From: Treponema sp.
GTDB lineage: Bacteria > Spirochaetota > Spirochaetia > Treponematales > Breznakiellaceae
NCBI GenBank assembly: GCA_031266255.1
Contig: JAISBK010000198.1
Coordinates: forward strand, 1-8,461
Direction: 5' to 3'
DNA: 8,461 nt
The notes under the pieces were generated by a model. That model was given only the letters and a program-made list of their open reading frames with translations. It was not told where the DNA came from and made no database searches. A program made the translations under genes and the position numbers. Shown in pieces: positions 1 to 6,469 of the stretch (positions are counted from its first letter, which is position 1; each line of letters opens with the position of its first letter).

Positions 1-19
1 TTCAAATGCTTTCCAGTGA

Positions 20-241
20 TTGAACCATTTCTTAGAGAAACAACAGGTCTTGCGAAAGGCCCGCCGTACCTACATTACCGAGAATACCAACTCCGCCAAT
101 AGCGGTGGGATGTTTCTCAACGCGGGAACCTTTACCATGAGCGGGGGTATCATCTTTGCGTTCCCTCAATCAACAACAACGGTCTTTGTGCCGTTTGTCC
201 TGGTAGATTACTTCAAAAGGTTGTATAAAACTCCTGAATAG
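20..241 (+). pseudogene. Remnant of a repetitive GTFTMSGG-type surface protein
   Basis: This is a 73-codon open frame, closed upstream by a TGA at 17-19 and opened only by a TTG. Its middle part (roughly residues 18-45) reads YITENTNSANSGGMFLNAGT followed by FTMSGGII. That matches one degenerate unit of the Gly/Thr/Ser repeat (N-T-A...GGGV..GTFTMSGGTI) that I recall from large surface-exposed proteins of gut treponemes. Only one unit is left, and the sequence on either side of it (LEKQQVLRKARR before, FPQSTTTVFVPF after) does not follow the repeat. There is no Shine-Dalgarno and no signal peptide. I read it as a decayed fragment, not a working gene. The repeat resemblance is from memory. A chance open frame or a short real peptide is the alternative. 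Confidence 0.4.
224..229 (+). promoter_or_regulatory. Weak candidate -10 (TATAAA) before the fliG1-like gene
   Basis: TATAAA lies 15 bp before the ATG at 245. No good -35 hexamer sits at 16-18 bp spacing (TGGTAG at 201-206 is poor). If used, transcription would start near 236 and leave a leader of under 10 nt, which would fit the lack of a Shine-Dalgarno in front of this gene. This is a weak call. The true promoter may lie further upstream or use a flagellar sigma factor. Confidence 0.2.
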
Positions 242-244
242 CCT

Positions 245-1525
245 ATGATAAAGACCATGACTAAGCCTAAACCGCCTGAAACCACATCCCCAGGATCGTC
301 GATCCGGGGACTTGCCGCCTACCAGCAGGCGGTAACACAGCCAGAGTCTCCACGGTTCCTCCCCGGCTCCAAGCGAGCGTCCCCACGAGAAACCCCTGAG
401 CAGGTTCAACCCAGAAAAGCTGAGGAATTGAAGGAATTTATCAAGACCGATACCCCCTCTAAGACCTTGTTCCAAACCAAGTTCAGGAAAACCGCAGAGC
501 CTACCCCTCCATCTGCAGAACCGGAGCCTGAGTCAAAATACCGGCGGGTAGCGAAATTTCTCATCCTTATTGGTGCAGACGAGGCCGCTCAGATCCTCTC
601 CCGCCTCAATTCAGAACAAGTGGAAGCCATTAGCCAGGAAATAGCCTCTATCCAGGGGATCACCGCGGAGGAATCCGAGGCAATTCTGGTGGAATTCCGT
701 TCGCTCCTGGCTGCTTCCTACCGGTATGCCGGAGCTGCTACCGGAGGGTTTGAAACCGCCCGAGATATCCTGTATACCGCGTTTGGACCGGAAAAAGGAG
801 AGGTCTTCTTAAAACGGACCCATGCGGAAGCCGCGAAAAATCCCTTCGGGTTTCTGGAAGACTGTTCCGGGGAACAACTGGTCTATCTCTTTAAGGATGA
901 AACCCCTGCGGTGGAGGCCTTGGTGCTTTCCCGGGTTTCTCCGCAGCTAGCTGCGGCCGTCTTAGACCATTCACCGCGAGAACGGAAAATCGCCCTCATC
1001 CGGCGAATCGCCCATTTGGATAAGACCTCCCCAGAGGTAGTGGATCGGGTTGCTGCCACCTTAAAAGAACGGATATGTTGCCTGGATAGCAGCAAAAGCC
1101 CTAGCCTAGACGGTATGGACGCCCTCACCGCGATCCTGAAAGCCGCGGATCCTTCTTTGGGGGAGCGGATCATGCAGGAATTCACCCAGACCGATCCCTA
1201 TCTAAGCCGTGATTTGAAAGACCGGCTCAATACCCTGGATGATATAGTCAAAGCTGAGGATAGGGCTATCGAGGATAAACTCTTTTCCATGTCCGATCTG
1301 GACATCGTCCTGCTCGTCAAAGGCCGTTCTGAGGCATTTACCGAAAAGATCTTCGCCAATATGTCCGTAGAACGCCGCGTTCATATTCAGGAAGAAGCGG
1401 AAATTCTGGGTCCTGTACGACGGAGGGATGTGGATAGGGCGGCTCGGGAATTCTTGGACTGGTTCAGGGAAAACCGGGAAGCAGGCCGTATTTTATTAAT
1501 TGACGATAAGGATATACTCGTATGA
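245..1525 (+). CDS. fliG1: FliG1-like flagellar motor switch protein (divergent FliG paralogue)
   Basis: This is a FliG-family protein of 426 residues, against about 330-350 for ordinary FliG. FliG forms the rotor ring that links the MS ring (FliF) to FliM and faces the stator. Residues 1-97 are a Pro/Ser/Thr/Glu-rich, probably disordered extension. The N domain runs about 98-160 (KFLILIGADEAAQILSRL), followed by the GG linker near 167. The middle domain is about 195-275 (ERKIALIRRIAHLDKTSPEV at 247-266). The C domain is about 325-415 (LLVKG at 356-360, KIFANMS at 368-374, LGPVRRRDV at 388-396). The EHPQ motif reads ETPA (219-222), and the position matching E. coli R281 is Glu376. These changes, with the extension, fit the spirochaete FliG1 class rather than the canonical switch FliG. 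The start at 245 lacks a Shine-Dalgarno; ATG 257 is an alternative. The stop overlaps the next gene. Confidence 0.85.
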   Translation: MIKTMTKPKPPETTSPGSSIRGLAAYQQAVTQPESPRFLPGSKRASPRETPEQVQPRKAEELKEFIKTDTPSKTLFQTKFRKTAEPTPPSAEPEPESKYRRVAKFLILIGADEAAQILSRLNSEQVEAISQEIASIQGITAEESEAILVEFRSLLAASYRYAGAATGGFETARDILYTAFGPEKGEVFLKRTHAEAAKNPFGFLEDCSGEQLVYLFKDETPAVEALVLSRVSPQLAAAVLDHSPRERKIALIRRIAHLDKTSPEVVDRVAATLKERICCLDSSKSPSLDGMDALTAILKAADPSLGERIMQEFTQTDPYLSRDLKDRLNTLDDIVKAEDRAIEDKLFSMSDLDIVLLVKGRSEAFTEKIFANMSVERRVHIQEEAEILGPVRRRDVDRAAREFLDWFRENREAGRILLIDDKDILV

Positions 1526-4500
1526 ATACCAACTTACAGCCAGGACAGGCTTTGGAAAGCGGGTTTGACCTCGTAGATGTGGTAGAACTGGCGGAACTCA
1601 AGGCAAAAGGCATCTGGGCGCGGCACCGGCAAAGCGGCTTGGAAGTGTTCCATCTGCTCAATGATGATCCTGAGAACCTCTTTGCCTTCGCCTTTGCCAC
1701 CACCCCTGAAGATTCTACCGGAGTTGCCCATATCCTGGAACATTCGGTGCTCTGCGGTTCGGAGCGCTATCCCCTCAAGGATGCCTTTCTGGTATTAGCC
1801 CAAGGCAGTCTCCAGACCTATCTCAATGCCTGGACGTTCCCGGATAAGACCGTGTACCCTGCCAGTTCGGTTAATGAGCATGATTACTTCAATCTCATGG
1901 CGGTGTATGGAGATGCGGTGTTCCGGCCCCTTCTCTCAGAATGGACTTTTATGCAAGAGGGACACCGCTTTGAATTGACCGCCCCGGGGGAAGGACAGGC
2001 CGGGCCGGACCAGCTTGCACTCACCGGGGTGGTCTACAATGAGATGAAAGGGGCGTATTCGTCTCTGGACGCGTATGCAAACCTATGGTCCACCAAGGCA
2101 GTGCTGCCGGATACACCCTATCGGTTTGAATCCGGCGGGGATCCGGACTGGATCCCTTCCTTGACCTGGGAAGGCCTACGGGAATTTCACCGAACCCGGT
2201 ATGCTCCGGGGAACTGTCGGGTTTTCTTGGCCGGGAATATTCCCACGGAAAAACAGCTTACATTCCTGGAAGAGCGGATCTTAGCCGGACTGCCGCCGGG
2301 AAAAGCCGCTCCCCCTATTCCTTTAGCCAAGCGGTGGAACCAGCCGCAAAACATCACAGTGCCTGGTCCTGCCGGAGCAGAACAGAAAGTTACGGTCATC
2401 CTCTCGTGGCTTTGTTCCGATTCCCTGGATACCGCCGCTACCATGGATCTCTGCGCTCTGACCGAGATCCTCTTGGGGCATGACGGCTCACCCTTGACCC
2501 GGGCCCTCATTGAGTCGGGATTAGGGGAGGACCTGGCACCGGCAAGCGGTCTTGAAGGAGAACTCCGGGAGTTGGTGTTTACCGTTGGTCTTAGGGGGGT
2601 ACAGCCCGGGCAACCTCATACGGGTGCGACCGTGGGGGCATTGATTCTCGGAGAATTAAACCGTTTAGCTTCAGAAGGGATCCCGCCAGAGGATCGTGAG
2701 GCTGCCCTTTTGTCCCTGGAATTTTCCCATCGGGAAATCCGCCGCAGCCATGGTCCCTATTCCTTGGTGTGGCTGCAACGGTCTCTGGAAACCTGGATGC
2801 ACGGGAGCGCCCCGTGGGAGGGTATCCTCTTTGTACCGGAATTCACCGCACTCAAAGCCCGTATTGCCCAGGCTGAGGAGAACGGCACCCTCTATTTTGA
2901 ATCCCTCATCAAGAAATATCTGCTGGATAACCCCCATCGAGCCAGTATCGTGATTGAACCTCAGCAAGGGTTTCTTGAAAAGAAAGAAGCTGCCCTGGAA
3001 GAACAGCTTGCCAAGACCGCAGCGGCTCTGAGCGATGCAGAGAAAGTCCAGATCCAGACAAAAGCCGTGGAACTTGCCCGGATACAAGGGGAAAGTGAGT
3101 CTCCTGAAGCCTTGGCACGTATTCCCCACCTTTCCCGGCAGGACCTTTCCCCGGAACAGGAACCCATACCCCGGGAAAGCCGGGACGCAGGGGGCATACC
3201 GGTGCTTATCCACGATCTTTTCACCAACGGCATCACCTACGTGGATCTGGCCTTCCCGGTGGATGTGCTCGAACCTGCGGATTACCCGTGGCTTCCGCTT
3301 TTCTCCCGGATTTTGATTTCCCTGGGCTTGCCTGGCTTGGATTACGGGGAGGTAGCGAGTCTTCGAGCCCGTATCTTGGGGGGCATCTATGGGACCCTGC
3401 AGATCAGTTCCAGTGCCCCGGGGGCAAGTAGTACCATCCCCACCCCAGCAGGGATCTTTGACCTTGCCGGACGGGATTGGCTGGTCTACCGGATCAAGGT
3501 CTTGGACGAAAAGATAGGCCCTGGTCTGGATTTAGCCTTACGGCTCATCACCGAAGCGGATTTTTTTGATCCCCGGCGTATCCGGGACTTGGTCCTGGAG
3601 TTTAAGAACGATCTGGATTCCAGCCTCGCTCCCTTGGGGCACCGGTACGCGGCGGTCCGTTCAGATAGGTATTGTTCCCGAACCCGGGCAGTGGATGAAC
3701 TATGGAGCGGTTTCAGCCAGATCGAATTTATGCATACCCTGGCTGCCCTGGATGATGAGGCGTTGCGGGCGCCTTTGATCCGTATTCGGGATACCTTGGT
3801 AGCCAAGGCTGGCCTCTTGGTCAACCTCACCGGCGCAGGTGAAACCCTGAACGCTTCTTGTCGGGCCATTGCCCAGCGATTTAGCCGCTTTGGTCCGCCT
3901 TGTTCCCGGAATCCCCGTACTTTTGGACCTGAACCCTTCTTCGCCCTGTTAGGTACCCCTAGCCCTGGGGTTCCTGAAGTGTATGCTTCCCCTTCTCTCC
4001 AGGTGGGCTTTGCTGCCATGACCCTGCCTGCCGCTGCCTTTGGAACCAAAGAACACGCTGCAGAGCTCGTCCTGGCTCACGGGCTTTCCACCGGCGCGCT
4101 TTGGGAAGCCATACGCATGCAAGGAGGGGCCTATGGTGTCTTTGCCCACGCCGACAGCCTTGAAGGGATTTTTTCCCTGGCTACCTACCGGGATCCCAAT
4201 CCCTTACGTTCCCTGGACCAGTTTACCGCGGTATTGCAAGACCAGGGACCGCCTCTGTTAGCGGGGGAATTCCTGGAAAAAGCGGTTATCGGAACGTATG
4301 CCAAGAGGACCCATCCCCAGGTCAACGCGGAAAAGGGATTTTCAGACTTCTGCCGTTTCCTCTACGGTATTCCCGTGGAGTACCCAGCTCGGATGCTCTC
4401 GTATGTGTTAGGGATTTCTGCAGACGAGATTACCCAGGCTACCCAGCGTCTTACCGGGTACACCAAAAAACCTTCGGGGGGGTCTTCGATTATCTTAGCC

Positions 4501-4566
4501 GGACTGGGAAGTGCAGAAAAAGCCGCGGCCGCCTTGGGCGTTCCGGTGCAGCGGGTACTGGTTTAG
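1522..4566 (+). CDS. M16C zinc metallopeptidase, presequence protease (PreP)-like
   Basis: This is a 1014-residue insulinase-superfamily peptidase of subfamily M16C, close to the usual PreP length. Such enzymes enclose and degrade short unfolded peptides inside a two-halved chamber. The inverted zinc motif HILEH is at 70-74 (ligands His70 and His74, catalytic Glu73), and the third ligand is Glu174 in VVYNEMKGA. The YLNAWTFPDKTVYPASS block at 100-116 is typical of PreP. A charged helical hinge at about 484-540 (FLEKKEAALEEQLAK) fits the M16C-associated domain. The distal R/Y pair of the second half is Arg865 and Tyr871 (IRMQGGAYG), with the same spacing as in human PreP. All key residues are present, so the enzyme should be active. 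There is no signal peptide, so it is probably cytoplasmic. Its ATG overlaps the fliG1-like stop (ATGA), which implies translational coupling. The substrate is unknown; peptide turnover is inferred. Confidence 0.93.
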   Translation: MNTNLQPGQALESGFDLVDVVELAELKAKGIWARHRQSGLEVFHLLNDDPENLFAFAFATTPEDSTGVAHILEHSVLCGSERYPLKDAFLVLAQGSLQTYLNAWTFPDKTVYPASSVNEHDYFNLMAVYGDAVFRPLLSEWTFMQEGHRFELTAPGEGQAGPDQLALTGVVYNEMKGAYSSLDAYANLWSTKAVLPDTPYRFESGGDPDWIPSLTWEGLREFHRTRYAPGNCRVFLAGNIPTEKQLTFLEERILAGLPPGKAAPPIPLAKRWNQPQNITVPGPAGAEQKVTVILSWLCSDSLDTAATMDLCALTEILLGHDGSPLTRALIESGLGEDLAPASGLEGELRELVFTVGLRGVQPGQPHTGATVGALILGELNRLASEGIPPEDREAALLSLEFSHREIRRSHGPYSLVWLQRSLETWMHGSAPWEGILFVPEFTALKARIAQAEENGTLYFESLIKKYLLDNPHRASIVIEPQQGFLEKKEAALEEQLAKTAAALSDAEKVQIQTKAVELARIQGESESPEALARIPHLSRQDLSPEQEPIPRESRDAGGIPVLIHDLFTNGITYVDLAFPVDVLEPADYPWLPLFSRILISLGLPGLDYGEVASLRARILGGIYGTLQISSSAPGASSTIPTPAGIFDLAGRDWLVYRIKVLDEKIGPGLDLALRLITEADFFDPRRIRDLVLEFKNDLDSSLAPLGHRYAAVRSDRYCSRTRAVDELWSGFSQIEFMHTLAALDDEALRAPLIRIRDTLVAKAGLLVNLTGAGETLNASCRAIAQRFSRFGPPCSRNPRTFGPEPFFALLGTPSPGVPEVYASPSLQVGFAAMTLPAAAFGTKEHAAELVLAHGLSTGALWEAIRMQGGAYGVFAHADSLEGIFSLATYRDPNPLRSLDQFTAVLQDQGPPLLAGEFLEKAVIGTYAKRTHPQVNAEKGFSDFCRFLYGIPVEYPARMLSYVLGISADEITQATQRLTGYTKKPSGGSSIILAGLGSAEKAAAALGVPVQRVLV

Positions 4567-4607
4567 GCTCTGTTATTGGTTGTTGACGGGAGAGGAGGGA
4601 GAAAAAA

Positions 4608-5405
4608 ATGAAAAAAATGGTTCTCTTGTGGTGGTGCGGTATCCTCATCCAGGGAGGAGCAACCTTTGCCCTTCCGCTGGATGCCTTGATCCTCCCTGAG
4701 CAAGAGACGCTCCTCAAGGAAGGGGAAACACTCCTTGAGGTACAATTCAAGCGCCTCAATCCCCTGCTTATTCCCCGGCATGGTCTGGTTCAGCGGCTTC
4801 TGGAAACCACTCGGGAGGATTTAGAACCCAATCTTTTGGTGGAAAGCCTGCGCCTGTATAAGAAGCCCCAGGGTGCGGCGTTTCCTCAATGGAGTAGTGC
4901 AGAGCGGAACGCGCTGTTCAATGAAACGCTTGCGTTGAGTACCCTGGCGGGGCTTCAGTATTATTCCACCAGTCGCAAAGCCATGCGGGTCTTCTATGAA
5001 ACTTCCCAGGTGATTGATGGGCCTGATACTAAAAAGCCCCTGCCGGATCCGGTGTATGCGGAGCCTCCCGCAGACCTGCTCCTCTATACCCGGCAAAAAG
5101 ACCTAACTTTTGGAGATACCATCTATCAATACGAGTACTACCCTGGTACAGACGCCTTGATTTTAGTGCAGCAGAATCTCAGCCCCTTAGCGGTAGGGAT
5201 CATCCCCGCGGTCGGTAAACATAAGCTTCGATCGGTGATTGCGGTCATTGATGCACAGGCATATCTTCTCATCTACGCGGCGTCTCTGGCAAAATCCGTT
5301 TCCCTGCCGGGTATGAACCAGCGGGTAGGTGAATCCTTTACCACCAGAACTGACGCCATCATGTCCTGGTTTATTGAACGGGCAGACAAGGCCTTCACCC
5401 CCTAA
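4608..5405 (+). CDS. Secreted or periplasmic protein of unknown function
   Basis: This 265-residue protein has an apparent Sec signal peptide: MKKM, then a hydrophobic stretch (VLLWWCGILIQGG), with likely cleavage after TFA at residue 21. Cys10 lies inside the hydrophobic core after WW, which is not a lipobox, so a lipoprotein is unlikely. The rest is mixed alpha/beta with no later membrane segment, and includes PPADLLLYTRQKDLTFGD and a tyrosine-rich YQYEYYPG. I cannot assign a function. From memory it resembles a family of unknown function found in treponemes (possibly DUF6675), which is unverified. The start is well supported: AGGAGG at 4593-4598 sits 9 nt before the ATG. It follows the peptidase gene by 41 bp on the same strand, so it is probably the last gene of that operon, though the strong ribosome site suggests independent, stronger translation. 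Confidence 0.75.
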   Translation: MKKMVLLWWCGILIQGGATFALPLDALILPEQETLLKEGETLLEVQFKRLNPLLIPRHGLVQRLLETTREDLEPNLLVESLRLYKKPQGAAFPQWSSAERNALFNETLALSTLAGLQYYSTSRKAMRVFYETSQVIDGPDTKKPLPDPVYAEPPADLLLYTRQKDLTFGDTIYQYEYYPGTDALILVQQNLSPLAVGIIPAVGKHKLRSVIAVIDAQAYLLIYAASLAKSVSLPGMNQRVGESFTTRTDAIMSWFIERADKAFTP

Positions 5406-5557
5406 AGGGCTGTTTCTCAATCCGGTTGATATTTTAAGGAACGCACTAACTATAAAGCCTAAAAAGTTTATGTCTGATTTCTCATACCGGACTGCCAGCC
5501 GTCGATGCTCTATCAGCCCCTGCTCCCGGCCCGTGTGTCAACGGTTGCTGACAGTGC

Positions 5558-6265
5558 TTAGTACTTTTCCTTCATTTCGACCCGTTCTACCTTGGCACTG
5601 GCTTTAAGGGCCATCACCAGCTTGGCAATATCGGTGGTATCGGGAATTCCCACAAAAAGGCGTAACTTGACCCCGGTCCCCCTTTTTTTCCCTTTGCCGA
5701 TGCCTTGATCTACATCCATAGACAAGACGCGGATATCAAAAGAATGTAAAAGATGCAAACACGCGGTGAACTCAGGAATTTCCAGATTATCCGTATGCGC
5801 AGCGGAATCAAAGGTTATTTCCAGCAGTTTGTTCCATTCTTTAGGAAACAACCTGCGTTCAATATGATTCAGGATCATAAGAGTAACTAGGGTAATAACC
5901 ACGGTAAGTCCTGCAGCGAGGAACATCCCCGCACCAATGGCCAAACCTACCGCCGCGATAAGCCACAGGGAGGCCGCGGTGGTGAGTCCCCGTATGTTGT
6001 TCCCCAAACGAATCATGGCTCCTGCCCCGAGAAAGCCAATACCAGATACCACTTGGGCAGCGATCCGTCCTGGATCTCCGTTTTTCATGGCGGTAAATTC
6101 CTGGGGAAGCCAAATGGAAAGCAGCATGAGGAGGGTAGCCCCCGTGGCAATCAGAATATGGGTTCGTAACCCTGCAACCTGGTGTTGACTCGCCCGCTCA
6201 AGTCCAATAATGGCCCCCGCAATAAACCCCAAGCCTAACCGGATAACCATATCTACTTCACTCAT
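5558..6265 (-). CDS. MgtC/SapB-family inner-membrane protein
   Basis: At 235 residues this has the usual MgtC length. The N-terminal half holds about five hydrophobic segments (roughly 6-22, 35-52, 70-86, 94-110, 112-131) and the family signatures: GAIIGLERASQHQVAGLRTH (17-36), DPGRIAAQVVSGIGFLGAGA (64-83), and RGLTTAASLW (92-101). The C-terminal half (about 147-235) is soluble, as in MgtC proteins that carry an ACT-like domain. In enteric pathogens MgtC supports growth at low magnesium and inside macrophages and modulates the F-type ATP synthase. Whether this homologue does so is unknown, so I give no symbol. The ATG is preceded by AAGGAAAAC, a suitable ribosome site. It is transcribed divergently from the P-loop/Asp23 gene. 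A general transporter-like SapB role is the alternative. Confidence 0.9.
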   Translation of the reverse strand: MSEVDMVIRLGLGFIAGAIIGLERASQHQVAGLRTHILIATGATLLMLLSIWLPQEFTAMKNGDPGRIAAQVVSGIGFLGAGAMIRLGNNIRGLTTAASLWLIAAVGLAIGAGMFLAAGLTVVITLVTLMILNHIERRLFPKEWNKLLEITFDSAAHTDNLEIPEFTACLHLLHSFDIRVLSMDVDQGIGKGKKRGTGVKLRLFVGIPDTTDIAKLVMALKASAKVERVEMKEKY

Positions 6266-6318
6266 GTTTTCCTTAATTTTTTACCGTTCAATAGAGAGGA
6301 TTATGCACCTTTTTTCTC

Positions 6319-6347
6319 AATATACTAATTTTTTTCATTTTTTTCAC
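6319..6347 (-). promoter_or_regulatory. Candidate sigma-70 promoter for the mgtC-like gene
   Basis: Read on the minus strand, GTGAAA (6347-6342, 4 of 6 to TTGACA) is followed by a 17-bp A-rich spacer and TATATT (6324-6319, 5 of 6 to TATAAT). The predicted start is near 6312, which gives a leader of about 47 nt ending in the AAGGAAAAC ribosome site. The region is strongly A/T-rich, so chance matches are common. Confidence 0.35.
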
Positions 6348-6374
6348 CTCTCTGAGGCTCTTTCAAAAAAGAAC

Positions 6375-6390
6375 ACGCAAATGAGTGCGT
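6375..6390. repeat. Inverted repeat ACGCA-N6-TGCGT, possible operator
   Basis: The two 5-bp arms match perfectly (6375-6379 and 6386-6390) around AATGAG. The right arm overlaps the place where a -35 box for the TATAAT at 6410 would lie. The position suggests a regulator-binding site, but the arms are short and chance is possible. Confidence 0.3.
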
Positions 6391-6397
6391 AAACACC

Positions 6398-6409
6398 TCC
6401 CAATTGGGA
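6398..6409. promoter_or_regulatory. 12-bp perfect palindrome TCCCAATTGGGA abutting the -10 box
   Basis: TCCCAATTGGGA is a perfect dyad that ends at the base just before TATAAT (6410-6415). A protein bound here would cover the promoter spacer and block RNA polymerase, so a repressor operator is the natural reading. No matching second copy was noticed elsewhere in the window. Confidence 0.4.
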
Positions 6410-6415
6410 TATAAT
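6410..6415 (+). promoter_or_regulatory. Consensus -10 box (TATAAT) for the P-loop/Asp23 gene
   Basis: A perfect TATAAT lies 54 bp before the ATG at 6470. At 17-bp spacing the -35 position reads GCGTAA (6387-6392), which is poor, so this promoter probably depends on an activator or is weak. The predicted start is near 6422, leaving a leader of about 48 nt that contains AAGGA at 6460-6464. Confidence 0.5.
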
Positions 6416-6469
6416 AGTAAAAGAGGTTACGCTGAGTCGTAAAAGTGCCCTGGGAAGTCAAGGAAAAGT

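Noticed and set aside
2671..3213. 180-codon minus-strand open frame inside the M16C gene
   Set aside because: It is a shadow frame opposite conserved peptidase sequence, with no motif or ribosome site.
3486..4049. 187-codon open frame on the minus strand inside the M16C gene
   Set aside because: It is antisense to a well-supported peptidase, rich in Arg/Ser/Lys as expected of a shadow frame in GC-rich coding DNA, and has no recognisable domain.
4635..4637. Cys10 of the secreted protein as a lipoprotein lipobox cysteine
   Set aside because: The preceding residues are LWW, which do not fit the lipobox, and the cysteine is in the middle of the hydrophobic core.
5536..5553. TGTCA-N8-TGACA inverted repeat between the hypothetical gene and mgtC
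   Set aside because: The stem is only 5 bp and no T tract follows on either strand, so I do not call it a terminator, although it lies where one would be expected.
5329..5607. 92-codon + strand frame bridging the hypothetical gene and the mgtC-like gene
   Set aside because: It overlaps the ends of two supported genes and has Cys/Arg/Ser/Pro-rich composition without domain features; chance frame.
6303..6392. 29-codon frame MHLFSQYTNFFHFFHLSEAL... in the divergent intergenic region
   Set aside because: Its Phe/His content comes from T-rich low-complexity DNA, AGGA is only 2 nt from the ATG, and it overlaps the candidate mgtC promoter.
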